Shown here in pieces: positions 47,126-56,053 of a DNA stretch of 64,000 nucleotides. Source of the stretch: Gaetbulibacter sp. 4G1 (GTDB taxonomy: Bacteria > Bacteroidota > Bacteroidia > Flavobacteriales > Flavobacteriaceae); contig NZ_MDVN01000002.1 in the NCBI RefSeq assembly GCF_002741945.1, positions 62,001-126,000 on the forward strand, read 5' to 3'. A program made the position numbers and the translations under genes. The notes below the pieces were generated by a model, which had not been told where the DNA came from, ran no database searches, and worked only from the letters and a program-made list of their open reading frames with translations. Numbering within the stretch: position 1 is the first letter of the stretch; each line of letters opens with the position of its first letter.

Positions 47126-49176
47126 TTAAATGGGTTCAATTTAATGGTAGTTTTTGTTCCTTTATTCTCATGCGATTCTATTTTACAAGTCGCATTAATA
47201 ATAGAACAACGCTCATATATGGATTGCATTCCTAGGCTTTTTCCTTTTTTTAGAACTCTTTCAACTTCGAAACCTATACCATCATCTTCTAACTCAATAA
47301 GAATAACTTTAGCAGTTTTTGTAACAGTGAAAAAAGCATTCTCTGCTCCTGAGTGTTTTATCACATTACTTAACAACTCTTGAACAATACGGTATAAATA
47401 TAAAGCTTGTTGACTATTAATCTCTTGATCTACATTATCTGTTTTTATACTAAATATGATATCTGTGTGTGTTTTTACTTCTTCCAATAATTCTTCTAAA
47501 GCGGCAGTAAACCCTAATTTTTCTATGGTTGACGGGTGTAATGTTCTTGAGATAACTCGTAAACTCTCTAAGGTCTGAGATGCGAGCTCTTGTAGTTCTC
47601 GGTCATCTTTACTTTTTACTTCGCGAGTTAAGTACATCAATTTTTGCCCTACGCTATCATGTAAATCTAATGCTATCTTTGCTTTTTCATCTTCCTGAGC
47701 CTTAACCAGATTTTTAGAAAAATCGGCTTGTAAACGTTGTTTTCGAATGGCAAAATTCCTAGAGCGAATTAATGATATAAATCCAAAAATTGACAACAAT
47801 ATCAATCCACCAATTAACATCCATTGATTTTTTATTTTATTCTTTTCATCAAGCAAAGCAATATCAGTTTGCTGTTTCTCAATCTGTAAATCACGTTTTT
47901 CTGTCTCATAAAGGGTTTGATAATAGACTAGCGATTTGATATTTTGGGCACTTACAATAGAATCCTTGAGTGCAGTAGATACTGCCAAATGTTCATAAGC
48001 TTTTTCTTTTTCACCTAATTCTAAATAGGTTTTGTTTAAAAACTGATGTGCCCAAACGGTTTCTTCAAATTTTTTTTGTTTTTGATAAATTTTTAAATGG
48101 GTCTTTCCTGCTTCTAATGCTTTTTGGTAATCTCCATTACTATATAAAAGGTGTTTTTTTGCATTCAGATAAGACGTTTCTTTTGAGTAATAGTCATCAT
48201 TTACTTTAAGCTCCTGTGCCTCATTAAAACACATTGTAGCCTTGGTGTTATTACCTAAATCTAAATATGCAACCGTTAAACTACACAATAATCTATATTG
48301 AGTATTTATGTCATCTATTTTTTTATTCTCAAGTAAAGCGGCTTCAAGATTTTTTAAACGAAGGTTATGTTTATTTTGTTTCCTATAATCTATACTAGCA
48401 TTATTGTATAGGGTTACCAGATGTCTATAATCATTAGTTTTTTTAGCTAAAAACACGGCCTCTTTTCGTTCTTTTGCAGCTTCAATGAAAAAGGAATTTC
48501 GACTATAGAGATTAGCTAACAAATTTTTAGTTGAAACAATGTTAAATGTATCTTTTGCTATTTGAAAACGTTTTGCAGCTTCTTTTATATTTTGAGATGC
48601 ATCAGCAAAAAGTCCTAATTTATCCTGTGCATAACTTGTATAAAGATGTACAAAGGCAATTAGAGAGTTGTTTTGAGATGCCAAAGCATGCTCTTTAGCA
48701 ATATTATAAACTGAGATTGATTTTTCAATTTCTCCTAGAAAATAATAACTATCTGCAACATTAAGATATACACGACCTATGGATCTTTCATCAGTTAATT
48801 TATCTAGATAAGGTTCGAAATTAGTAAAAAGCTTTAAGCCCTCATTTGGTTTTTCTAAAATACTGTTTTGATGATAAATAAAGCTTGCGGTATGCCAACC
48901 AGCTAAATTAAAAGAATCGATAGCTATAGCATGTTCTATTGTAGCTTTTACAATTGAGTCATACTTGAATTCTGGTTGATATTTTACTAAATTGGTGAGA
49001 CTGTCTAAAAGTTTAAGTTTTTCAGCCTTTTCAGAATTTCGTATAACTTTTTTTAAAGTTTTTAATGTTTGAATTTTTGTAATATCTTGGGTATATCCAA
49101 TCCAGACATTAAAACACAATCCTAAACAAATCACAAGCTTTGTATACCTATTCTTTGAAATGATTTTTCTCATCAT
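47122..49176 (-). CDS. TPR-containing sensor histidine kinase
   Basis: A 684-residue membrane kinase. A short N-terminal hydrophobic segment (residues ~10-30) is followed by about 400 residues of tetratricopeptide-like helix pairs (for example SDEYYFLGEIEKSISVYNIAKE-type repeats and LGNNTKATMCFNEAQELK). A transmembrane helix lies at about 451-470. The cytoplasmic part has a coiled coil, a HisKA_3 phosphoacceptor (LDLHDSVGQKLMYLTREVK, His near 502) and an HATPase domain (LLSNVIKHSG, DDGIGFE, SLGMQSIYERC). Such TPR kinases are widespread in Flavobacteriia; the signal is unknown. It overlaps its LuxR-type regulator by 4 bases. A CAAAGATA sequence (minus-strand TATCTTTG, 49218-49225) could be its -7, but no good TTG is placed upstream. 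Confidence 0.9.
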   Translation of the reverse strand: MMRKIISKNRYTKLVICLGLCFNVWIGYTQDITKIQTLKTLKKVIRNSEKAEKLKLLDSLTNLVKYQPEFKYDSIVKATIEHAIAIDSFNLAGWHTASFIYHQNSILEKPNEGLKLFTNFEPYLDKLTDERSIGRVYLNVADSYYFLGEIEKSISVYNIAKEHALASQNNSLIAFVHLYTSYAQDKLGLFADASQNIKEAAKRFQIAKDTFNIVSTKNLLANLYSRNSFFIEAAKERKEAVFLAKKTNDYRHLVTLYNNASIDYRKQNKHNLRLKNLEAALLENKKIDDINTQYRLLCSLTVAYLDLGNNTKATMCFNEAQELKVNDDYYSKETSYLNAKKHLLYSNGDYQKALEAGKTHLKIYQKQKKFEETVWAHQFLNKTYLELGEKEKAYEHLAVSTALKDSIVSAQNIKSLVYYQTLYETEKRDLQIEKQQTDIALLDEKNKIKNQWMLIGGLILLSIFGFISLIRSRNFAIRKQRLQADFSKNLVKAQEDEKAKIALDLHDSVGQKLMYLTREVKSKDDRELQELASQTLESLRVISRTLHPSTIEKLGFTAALEELLEEVKTHTDIIFSIKTDNVDQEINSQQALYLYRIVQELLSNVIKHSGAENAFFTVTKTAKVILIELEDDGIGFEVERVLKKGKSLGMQSIYERCSIINATCKIESHENKGTKTTIKLNPFN

Positions 49177-49567
49177 AAATATTCTACTTCAAAGCATATA
49201 GTATTATGCTATAGGTTCAAAGATAAAACAATAATACTAATCTAAATATAACTTATGATAGCTTAATATTTTTGAAAATACAATTACTTATGATTCTAAT
49301 AGTCTCGAATTCATTCTTGCTACTTGAATAACTATAAATTCTTTTAATATCAATATTATACTCATATTTAATTGTTTAGATTTAGCTACCCAAATAAGAC
49401 CAAAATATTAGGCTTGGACGAGATATGACAATTGGAGGTACAAAAAATGTACAAGTATTAGCCTATTTAATACGTGTATATACTAATATTAGAAGTAAAA
49501 ATGAGTAGTTTAAGTTCAGGAGAAGGTTGATTTTTATTGATTTTGATTGTATTTTAATGACAATCAA
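49177..49567. other. 391-base intergenic stretch after mnmE
   Basis: Between the mnmE stop and the start of the TPR kinase, both minus-strand. It holds the hairpin directly after mnmE and a possible -7 element for the kinase. No tRNA, integrase scrap or attachment-site duplication was recognised. Confidence 0.4.
49543..49567 (-). terminator. Possible terminator directly after mnmE
   Basis: TTGATTGT (49543-49550) and ACAATCAA (49560-49567) form an 8-bp stem with a 9-base loop immediately after the mnmE stop codon. There is no strong T-run on the minus strand, so termination is uncertain. Confidence 0.3.
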
Positions 49568-50965
49568 CTATTTACCAATACAGAAATTCGCAAAAATATT
49601 ACCTAACAAGTCATCATTTGTAATTTCTCCTGTAATCTCACCAAAATAGTAAAGTGCTTGACGAATGTCAATTGCTAAAAGGTCTCCCGATAAGCCAGAA
49701 CCCAGTCCAAGCTTAACTTTTTCAACTTCTTCTAATGCTTTCAATAGCGAATCGTAATGTCTTGTATTAGTGATAATTGTATCATTATTTCTAAGAGCTC
49801 CGGTGTTTACAAAACCAAGGAGTTTGTTTTGCAAGGTATCTACACCAAAATTCGTTTTTGCAGATAACAATTCTACATCAGAGATTTCATTTTTTAATTC
49901 AGCAATTGCTTTTTCTGAAAGCATATCTATTTTATTAGCAATAACAATAAGTGGTTTTAATGGGTATTTATTTTTTATTTTTTCAATTTCAACTTTCAAC
50001 TTTTGTAGTTTATCTCCATCATTTAAAATAACATCTGCTTCAAATAAATAAACAACCACTTGTGCTTGATCAATTTTCTCAAAAGTTTTTTTAATCCCTA
50101 TACTTTCTACAACGTCTTTAGTATCTCTAATTCCAGCAGTGTCTATAAATCGGAACCCAATACCTCCAATCGAAATCTCATCTTCAATAGTATCTCTTGT
50201 TGTTCCTGCTATATCAGAAACTATAGCTCGATCTTCATTTAACAATGCGTTTAAAAGAGTTGATTTTCCAACGTTAGGTTCTCCAACAATAGCTACAGGA
50301 ATGCCATTTTTAATAACATTACCAACAGCAAACGAATCTATTAATCGCTTTAAGACCAATATTATACGTTCAATTAGCTCTTTAAATTGAGTTCTATCTG
50401 CAAACTCAACATCTTCTTCAGCAAAATCAAGCTCTAATTCTATTAACGAAGCAAAATTTAATAACTCTCCTCGCAACTTGGATATTTCAGATGAAAAACC
50501 ACCACGCATTTGTTGCATTGCAATTTGATGCGATGCTTCATTATCACTAGAAATTAAATCTGCTACTGCTTCAGCTTGAGATAAATCGAGCTTCCCATTT
50601 AAAAAAGCACGTAACGTAAACTCTCCTGCTGTTGCCATTCTACAGCCGTTTCTTAGAAATAATTGAATAATTTCTTGCTGAATATAGTTAGAGCCATGAC
50701 AAGAAATTTCAATAACATCCTCTCCTGTATAAGAGTTTGGATTTTTAAAAATTGATAATAACACCTCATCTATGGTTCTATCTCCATCAATAATATGACC
50801 TAGATGTATAGTGTGTGTAGCTTGGTTACTTAGTATTTTACCAGAAATTGATTTAAATTGCTTTTCGGAAATACTAATGGCGTTTTTACCAGAAAGCCTT
50901 ATAACTGCAATCGCTCCTGCTCCAGACGGTGTTGCTAATGCTACTATGGTATCTTGATTTATCAT
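49568..50965 (-). CDS. mnmE: tRNA modification GTPase MnmE (TrmE)
   Basis: A 465-residue GTPase that, with MnmG, adds the carboxymethylaminomethyl group to U34 of several tRNAs, using 5,10-methylene-THF. Residues 1-120 are the THF-binding N-terminal domain (IVALATPSGAGAIAVIRLSG). About 120-215 is the helical domain start. The inserted G-domain has GEPNVGKST (P-loop), GTTRDT (G2), DTAGIRDT (G3) and NKID (G4). The C-terminus is FCIGK, with the conserved Cys of the CIGK motif. Length and motifs are complete. Flanked by a stop-adjacent hairpin and, upstream, a TATTTTTG -7-like element 4 bases before the ATG (50970-50977). Confidence 0.97.
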   Translation of the reverse strand: MINQDTIVALATPSGAGAIAVIRLSGKNAISISEKQFKSISGKILSNQATHTIHLGHIIDGDRTIDEVLLSIFKNPNSYTGEDVIEISCHGSNYIQQEIIQLFLRNGCRMATAGEFTLRAFLNGKLDLSQAEAVADLISSDNEASHQIAMQQMRGGFSSEISKLRGELLNFASLIELELDFAEEDVEFADRTQFKELIERIILVLKRLIDSFAVGNVIKNGIPVAIVGEPNVGKSTLLNALLNEDRAIVSDIAGTTRDTIEDEISIGGIGFRFIDTAGIRDTKDVVESIGIKKTFEKIDQAQVVVYLFEADVILNDGDKLQKLKVEIEKIKNKYPLKPLIVIANKIDMLSEKAIAELKNEISDVELLSAKTNFGVDTLQNKLLGFVNTGALRNNDTIITNTRHYDSLLKALEEVEKVKLGLGSGLSGDLLAIDIRQALYYFGEITGEITNDDLLGNIFANFCIGK

Positions 50966-51121
50966 AACGCAAAAATAATAAATTGCTTTGCCAGTTTTGA
51001 TACATATTCTTTAATATATTATTATAGTACTACTCTGCCGATATAACTAAATATGCAGCATTAATATTTTTATGAAAGATATTTCTTTCAAAATAATTAT
51101 TACTGTTAATTTTTTGATTAT

Positions 51122-51247
51122 AAAATGATATCAATAACAAATATTTTCTAAACTAATTGTAACTAAATCTTTAAATATCAATGATATTACTATAGATATA
51201 TTTAAAATGATGCCTTCTTCATAAAAATGATATCAGCTAACAAATAT
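51122..51247 (+). repeat. Imperfect direct repeat of about 23 bases
   Basis: AAAATGATATCA then ATAACAAATAT at 51122-51144 recurs as AAAATGATATCA then GCTAACAAATAT at 51224-51247, about 102 bases apart. It lies in an intergenic region. It may be a regulatory site pair or a by-product of AT-rich sequence. Confidence 0.45.
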
Positions 51248-51262
51248 ATTATGCAAGCATAG

Positions 51263-51270
51263 TATATTTG
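51263..51270 (+). promoter_or_regulatory. Possible -7 element for the STAS/SEC14-like gene
   Basis: TATATTTG fits TAnnTTTG and lies 26 bases before the ATG. No TTG is found at the usual spacing, so only half of the promoter is supported. Confidence 0.3.
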
Positions 51271-51296
51271 CACGCCCATTTTTATGATGAAAAGAT

Positions 51297-51713
51297 ATGT
51301 CAATTACAGAAAGTGCCCTTTACTCAAAAGCAAAAAGTATTAAAGCTATAGAATTAGGAAATCTATACTTTTTTGAAAATTTCTTAATTGCAGAGTTCAA
51401 TGAGGGTGTAAATATTAGCTTTGATAATTTTCATGAAGCAAAAGCCTTGATAAAAGAACACTATGGCGAATCGAACTTTGGCTTTATAGGTAATAGAATA
51501 AACTCTTACTCTATATTGATTTCTGATGCGCCACTTTTTAATGAAGCTTTTAAAAATCTAACTGCTTATGCAACTGTAACCTATAGTTCGTTTGCAGAAA
51601 AAGTGTTTGATGTTGAAAATCATTTTTTCGAGTTTAACAAAAAGAACTTTACATCTTTATTTGAAGCTATAAAATGGGTTATGAAATCGCTACAAGAAGA
51701 AGCATCAAGCTAA
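51297..51713 (+). CDS. Probable STAS/SEC14-like (SpoIIAA-like) small protein
   Basis: A 138-residue cytoplasmic protein with an alternating alpha/beta pattern (LGNLYFFENFLIAEFNEGV, then FDNFHEAKALIKEHYG, FGFIGNRINSYSILISD, LTAYATVTYSS). This layout is like the SpoIIAA-like/STAS-SEC14 proteins of Flavobacteriia. No catalytic motif is seen and the function of that family is not established. Single plus-strand gene; its end overlaps the end of the convergent S1 gene by 9 bases, which may couple the two transcripts through antisense pairing. Confidence 0.55.
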   Translation: MSITESALYSKAKSIKAIELGNLYFFENFLIAEFNEGVNISFDNFHEAKALIKEHYGESNFGFIGNRINSYSILISDAPLFNEAFKNLTAYATVTYSSFAEKVFDVENHFFEFNKKNFTSLFEAIKWVMKSLQEEASS

Positions 51714-52535
51714 ATAAATACCATCTGGTTTAATCTCAATTAAACGTTGCTTATACAAAGTACCCACAGCTTTTTTAAAATTCTTTTTACTCATTTGTAG
51801 CTTGTCTTTTATTGCATCAGGGCTAGACTTATCCGTTAAATTTATATAGCCACTATTATCGTTTAGCTCTTGCATAATACGCTCAGCATTCGGTTCTATA
51901 TTCCTGTAGCCTATTTGACCTAAAGCAATATCCAATTTGTTACCTGGACGTATTTTTTTAACAATTCCCTTTAGCTTATCACCAACACTAATGTCTTTAA
52001 AAATTTGGTCTTTATAAATTAAACCTAAATGGGTTTTATTTACAATTACGTTCATCCCAATATCGGATGGGTGAGAGACTATTAAATCTACTTCCTCAAA
52101 CTCAGTAACTGAAAGCTCTTTGTTATCTAAAAATCTATTGGTTTTACTCGAAGCTACTAGCCTATCGGTTTTTTCATCTAAATAGCAATGCACTAAATAC
52201 CAACCACCTGGTTTCATTTTAAAGGCTTGCTCTTTAAATGGGCAAAATAACTCTTTAACTAACCCCCAATCTAAAAAAGCGCCATAATCAGTTACTTGAT
52301 TACACCTCAATAATGCAAAATCGTTGCGTTTAATATAAGGCATATCAGTAGTTGCTACGGGTCTTTCTTCATTATCTAAATACACAAAAACCTCTAGCTT
52401 GTCCCAAATTTTAAACGCTTCCGGAACATACCTATTTGGTAATAATACTTCGTTATCTTCATCATCAATTAAATAAACGCCATGATCTGTTTCGCGAAGT
52501 ATTTCTAATGTATTTATTTGTCCTAATTCTATCAT
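51705..52535 (-). CDS. S1-domain RNA-binding protein, CvfB-like
   Basis: A 276-residue cytoplasmic protein of the CvfB family. Three S1/OB-type domains lie at about 1-65 (LGQINTLEILRETDHGVYL), 70-135 (YGAFLDWGLVKELFCPF) and 140-215 (VGDKLKGIVKKIRPGNKLDIAL). A C-terminal winged helix follows, at about 220-276 (DKLQMSKKNFKKAVGTLYKQ). CvfB-type proteins bind single-stranded RNA; the Staphylococcus homologue influences virulence-factor mRNA. The role in Bacteroidota is not known. Single gene following a strong terminator; a TACCTTTG -7-like element lies 4 bases before the ATG. Confidence 0.85.
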   Translation of the reverse strand: MIELGQINTLEILRETDHGVYLIDDEDNEVLLPNRYVPEAFKIWDKLEVFVYLDNEERPVATTDMPYIKRNDFALLRCNQVTDYGAFLDWGLVKELFCPFKEQAFKMKPGGWYLVHCYLDEKTDRLVASSKTNRFLDNKELSVTEFEEVDLIVSHPSDIGMNVIVNKTHLGLIYKDQIFKDISVGDKLKGIVKKIRPGNKLDIALGQIGYRNIEPNAERIMQELNDNSGYINLTDKSSPDAIKDKLQMSKKNFKKAVGTLYKQRLIEIKPDGIYLA

Positions 52536-52539
52536 AGCG

Positions 52540-52547
52540 CAAAGGTA
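52540..52547 (-). promoter_or_regulatory. Possible -7 element of the CvfB-like gene
   Basis: Minus-strand TACCTTTG lies 4 bases upstream of the ATG, suggesting a nearly leaderless mRNA. No TTG is found at the expected distance, so support is partial. Confidence 0.3.
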
Positions 52548-52631
52548 ATGATATTGAAGAAGATTATTTATTTGTTAACAACAAAACTACTGGGATATAT
52601 TTCTTTCATTTAAAAAAAATCAGAACAAAGA

Positions 52632-52660
52632 AAAAGCGTTACAATTATTGTAACGCTTTT
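52632..52660 (-). terminator. Strong rho-independent terminator after the DUF2853 gene
   Basis: AAAAGCGTTACAAT (52632-52645) and ATTGTAACGCTTTT (52647-52660) form a perfect 14-bp inverted repeat around one base. On the minus strand it is followed by a T-rich tract. It lies 26 bases downstream of the DUF2853 stop and separates that gene from the S1 gene. Confidence 0.75.
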
Positions 52661-52685
52661 AAAATTATATTGAACTACTTATATA

Positions 52686-53024
52686 CTAGTAAGCAGACTC
52701 TTTTTTGAAATGCTTAGTCAATAAATAGTATACAACTGCTCTATACTTATTTCTGTTTGATTGACCATATTGATCCATTACAGCTGCAATCCCTTTATCT
52801 AAATCTGCACCATCTTTTAATCCTAGCTTTTTGATTAAAAAATTGTTTTTAACTGTAGCTAATTCTGATTCGTCAGAACCTGAAACAGTAGAAGAATCTG
52901 CATTATAAATTGAAGGGCCGCAACCAATTGTAACTTTAGTTAATAAATCCATATCAGCATTAACGCCGCATTTGTCTTTTAAATCAGCTGCATATTTTGC
53001 AATAAGTTCGTCTCTTTTACTCAT
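52686..53024 (-). CDS. DUF2853 family protein
   Basis: A 112-residue cytoplasmic protein of the DUF2853 family: a helical protein with DELIAKYAADLKDKCGVNAD, LLTKVTIGCGPSIYNADSS, NFLIKKLGLKD and a C-terminal YRAVVYYLLTKHF. The function is not established. Small size, conserved Cys and abundant charge are typical. Single gene with its own terminator. Confidence 0.85.
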   Translation of the reverse strand: MSKRDELIAKYAADLKDKCGVNADMDLLTKVTIGCGPSIYNADSSTVSGSDESELATVKNNFLIKKLGLKDGADLDKGIAAVMDQYGQSNRNKYRAVVYYLLTKHFKKESAY

Positions 53025-53116
53025 AATTAAATAGTTTTTTAATGTGTTTGTGAAATTTGTAAAATACCTTTTAAAGATAACTATTTTTTAGACACACAGA
53101 ATTATAGAAAGTCACT

Positions 53117-54874
53117 TTATTGTCCAATAAACTTAAAATATTGAAGTAAAACCTCATCATTTAAGTTTTTTGGAGTAAAAACCTCCAATAATTTTGGTTG
53201 ATTGCCTAATGAGTAAAATGAATTTAAGTTATAAATTAAATCCGATTCATTTGAAACACTATTGTATTCAAAACCATACATTTTGCACAAATGCTCTGCC
53301 GATAACTGATGCTTTGTTTCAAAATAAGCATCAAAATTTTCAGTGTTTTTATGACCAGGAAGAATTCTAAAAATACCCCCCCCTTGATTATTAATAACTA
53401 TAATTCTAAAATTATTGGGTATATAGTTATTCCATAACGCATTACTATCGTATATAAAACTTAAATCTCCAGAAATTAATGTGGTTTGTTTAGCATTAGC
53501 TACTGCACAACCTATAGCAGTAGATGTACTGCCATCTATACCACTAGTGCCCCTGTTGCAAAACACTTCTAATGTACTATTTAAGTCGAATAATTGTGCG
53601 TAGCGCACAGTAGAGCTGTTTCCTAGCTGCAATATGGTATCATCTGGAATAGCATTCAAAATAACTTCGAAGGCTTTTAAATCGCTAAAATTAATAGCTT
53701 TCAAATAATCATTGTGTTTATTAAGACGTATTGATTTTATAGATGTCCAGGTATGTTTATAATCACTTTCCCTTGCTTTAGAAACATCATCTAAAAGGTT
53801 TTCTAAAAATTGATTTGGTGTTGTTTTAATAAATTTATCTAAACTAAAAAATGTGTCATTTGCTTTCTTTGTATCTACATGCCAATGATGCTTTGGTTTA
53901 TACTTACGTAAAAAAGCTTTAATCTTTTTTGATACAATTAAACCCCCAAACGTTAATAAGATATCTGGTTGTAAGTTTATGAAATTTTCGTTATTAAAAG
54001 GTGCAATTATTTTATCTATACTTGGAAAAAAATCTTCGTGATGCAAATTCGAAGTCGTTTCGGTAAACACAATCACACTGTCATCGTTTGCTAAAGTATC
54101 TAACCATTTTTGCTCTATAGTATTGGGTTGGCTCACACCAACCAATATCATTTTCTTTGAAGCTTCACTCCAATTTTTAATACAATCGTTTAAAACTGAA
54201 GGTTCAATTTGCAAAATATTCTCTTCAATAGAAATTGTTTTGGGGTGTACCGTTGGCTCATCAATCATATCATACAAAGGTTCATCAAATGGAATATTAA
54301 TATGTACTGGTCCATGCTTTGAAGATGCAATATTTATGGCTTTGTTTATTTCAACTTCGTTGTATTCTTGAATGCCTTGCTTTAAACCTAATAAGGTTTC
54401 AAGCTTATTTTCTAAATTTTTAAAAATAGGTAACTCCTCTTCTTCCTCTGCTTGATCATCTAGATCCAACTTTAAGTTAGCTGAATACAAAATATGATTT
54501 TCAAATACATTGGGTTGATTTATGGTTTGTCCGTCTCCAACACCAATTAAATGTTTTGGTCTGTCTGCCGATAAAACTAACAATGGAATATCGCTATAAA
54601 AAGCTTCTGCTACAGCAGGGTAATAATTTAACAAAGCACTACCAGAAGTACAAACCACAGCAGTAGGTTCTTGTAATTGTTGCGCTATACCTAAAGCAAA
54701 AAATGCAGCACAACGTTCGTCAACAATGCTATAACACTTAAAGTAAGGATTATTAGTAAAACCGATAGTTAATGGTGCATTTCTGCTGCCTGGAGAAATA
54801 ATAATATGCTTTATACCTTTTGCTTTACAGAGCTGTATAACGGTTTGCGCTAGCGGAATTTTTGGGTATTTCAT
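53117..54874 (-). CDS. menD: MenD, SEPHCHC synthase
   Basis: A thiamine-diphosphate enzyme joining isochorismate and 2-oxoglutarate to make SEPHCHC, the first committed step of menaquinone synthesis. I start at ATG 54872-54874 (MKYPKIPLAQTVIQLC); a TTG three codons upstream is possible. The MenD signature is complete: IISPGSRNAPLTIGFTNN, VDERCAAFFALG, TSGSALLNYYPAVAEAFY, PLLVLSADRP, FCNRGTSGIDGSTSTAIG and INNQGGGIFRILPG near the C-terminus (TPP and Mg binding). The length of 585 is normal. It is the last gene of a thioesterase-menF-menD operon (39 bases after menF). Confidence 0.96.
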   Translation of the reverse strand: MKYPKIPLAQTVIQLCKAKGIKHIIISPGSRNAPLTIGFTNNPYFKCYSIVDERCAAFFALGIAQQLQEPTAVVCTSGSALLNYYPAVAEAFYSDIPLLVLSADRPKHLIGVGDGQTINQPNVFENHILYSANLKLDLDDQAEEEEELPIFKNLENKLETLLGLKQGIQEYNEVEINKAINIASSKHGPVHINIPFDEPLYDMIDEPTVHPKTISIEENILQIEPSVLNDCIKNWSEASKKMILVGVSQPNTIEQKWLDTLANDDSVIVFTETTSNLHHEDFFPSIDKIIAPFNNENFINLQPDILLTFGGLIVSKKIKAFLRKYKPKHHWHVDTKKANDTFFSLDKFIKTTPNQFLENLLDDVSKARESDYKHTWTSIKSIRLNKHNDYLKAINFSDLKAFEVILNAIPDDTILQLGNSSTVRYAQLFDLNSTLEVFCNRGTSGIDGSTSTAIGCAVANAKQTTLISGDLSFIYDSNALWNNYIPNNFRIIVINNQGGGIFRILPGHKNTENFDAYFETKHQLSAEHLCKMYGFEYNSVSNESDLIYNLNSFYSLGNQPKLLEVFTPKNLNDEVLLQYFKFIGQ

Positions 54875-54913
54875 GTCGCACAAAAATAAGAAATTAGGCA
54901 GTTAAAATGCTAA

Positions 54914-56053
54914 TTACAAAACGTTTTTAATAACTAAGGATTTTGATACTGTTTCTTCCCACTCACTCACTGCATCAGAGCTTTTTGTAATACCACCACC
55001 AATATAAATTAAAGCTTGGTGGCTTTTTATTTGCATGCAACGCAAATTAACATACAACTGTGTGCTTTTTTTAGTTATGGCATAAGCTCTATTTTCTATA
55101 TTACGCTTTCCTGAACGAGGTGACTTAATCGTTTCTAAGTTTAATTCTCCCAAAAAACCTGTGTAAAATTCGCGATTATGTCCTTCATTTTTTAAAATGA
55201 ATTGTTTAGCACTCATCTTTGGAAATCCACAAACAGCTGGAGTTGGATGCAATACAGAAATTACATCTTTTAGGCTTGAATTTGATTGTAATCTTGCAGA
55301 AATCATCGTTTTTAAATGCAATAAGTTTCCAGCCTTTACGGTTTCGGTTTGCGATGTGTTTATTTTTTCGACTAAAGGTTTTAAGCTTTCAATAATAAAA
55401 TCTGTAACAATGTGTTGTTCTTCTTTCTCTTTTTCTTGCCAAACCACATCTAAAGTTCCCTCATAATCTTGTGTGCCAGCCAAAGCCATAATAGAAAATT
55501 GCTTGCCCTCTATTTTTATTAAAGTTTCGGGTGTTGCACCTAGCCACAGCCCTACTTTTGGGTGATACCAACAATATATAAATGCTGATGTATAAAGATT
55601 TAAAAGGTTTTTAAAAATTGAAATCGGATTTGGCTCAGAAATATTAATAGCTTCCATTCGAGATAATACGACTTTCTCAAATTCATTATTGTTAATAGCA
55701 TTTACCCCCTTTTTCACAAGATTGATATGGCGTTTTTTAGAGTTTTCGTCTGTATACTTCCCTACTAAAGGCATCTCGACGGGGTTTATACCGAGCGAAG
55801 TTGAGGTGCTCGATACAACTTTGGAAACAGAAATTGTTTCTGAAGCTTCAGTTGGTATCAAAACCGAATTCTCTGAATCATCAAAAGGAGAAAACACAAA
55901 CCCTTGTTCGGTAAAATCTTTAGTAAAATGCAAATCGTTAGTTTCTTGAAGTAGTGCTTTTATAACATCTTCATTGGGCTTTCTATAAACTACAAAAGGA
56001 ATTTTGTTACGGTAATGGGTTTCAATACGATTAAAAAAATCTTCCAAAGTCAT
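54914..56053 (-). CDS. menF: MenF-type isochorismate synthase
   Basis: A 379-residue chorismate-binding enzyme converting chorismate to isochorismate for menaquinone synthesis. The core has FEKVVLSRMEAI, AFIYCWYHPKVGLWLGATPETLIKIEG, MALAGTQDYEG, LHPTPAVCGFPK, NREFYTGFLGEL and LYVNLRCMQIK and IYIGGGITKSSDAVSEWEET at the end, with the expected Mg and substrate residues. The N-terminal ~110 residues are variable, as usual. Neighbours are menD downstream and a thioesterase upstream overlapping its ATG by 1 base. EntC-type siderophore synthesis is unlikely in this context. Confidence 0.93.
   Translation of the reverse strand: MTLEDFFNRIETHYRNKIPFVVYRKPNEDVIKALLQETNDLHFTKDFTEQGFVFSPFDDSENSVLIPTEASETISVSKVVSSTSTSLGINPVEMPLVGKYTDENSKKRHINLVKKGVNAINNNEFEKVVLSRMEAINISEPNPISIFKNLLNLYTSAFIYCWYHPKVGLWLGATPETLIKIEGKQFSIMALAGTQDYEGTLDVVWQEKEKEEQHIVTDFIIESLKPLVEKINTSQTETVKAGNLLHLKTMISARLQSNSSLKDVISVLHPTPAVCGFPKMSAKQFILKNEGHNREFYTGFLGELNLETIKSPRSGKRNIENRAYAITKKSTQLYVNLRCMQIKSHQALIYIGGGITKSSDAVSEWEETVSKSLVIKNVL

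Larger units (their letters stand above)
50966..51296. other. 331-base intergenic stretch between divergent mnmE and the STAS/SEC14-like gene
   Basis: A divergent promoter region. It contains an imperfect direct repeat (51122-51144 and 51224-51247) and a TATATTTG -7-like element before the plus-strand gene. No RNA gene was seen. Confidence 0.45.

Noticed and set aside
49177-49567. Possible integration site or recombinase scrap after mnmE
   Set aside because: No tRNA, duplicated att-like core or recombinase motif was found on either strand.
53386-53393. Run of eight C in menD as a possible phase-variation site
   Set aside because: It encodes the conserved GGG of the MenD motif QGGGIF, so it is explained by protein conservation; menD is an unlikely target for phase variation.
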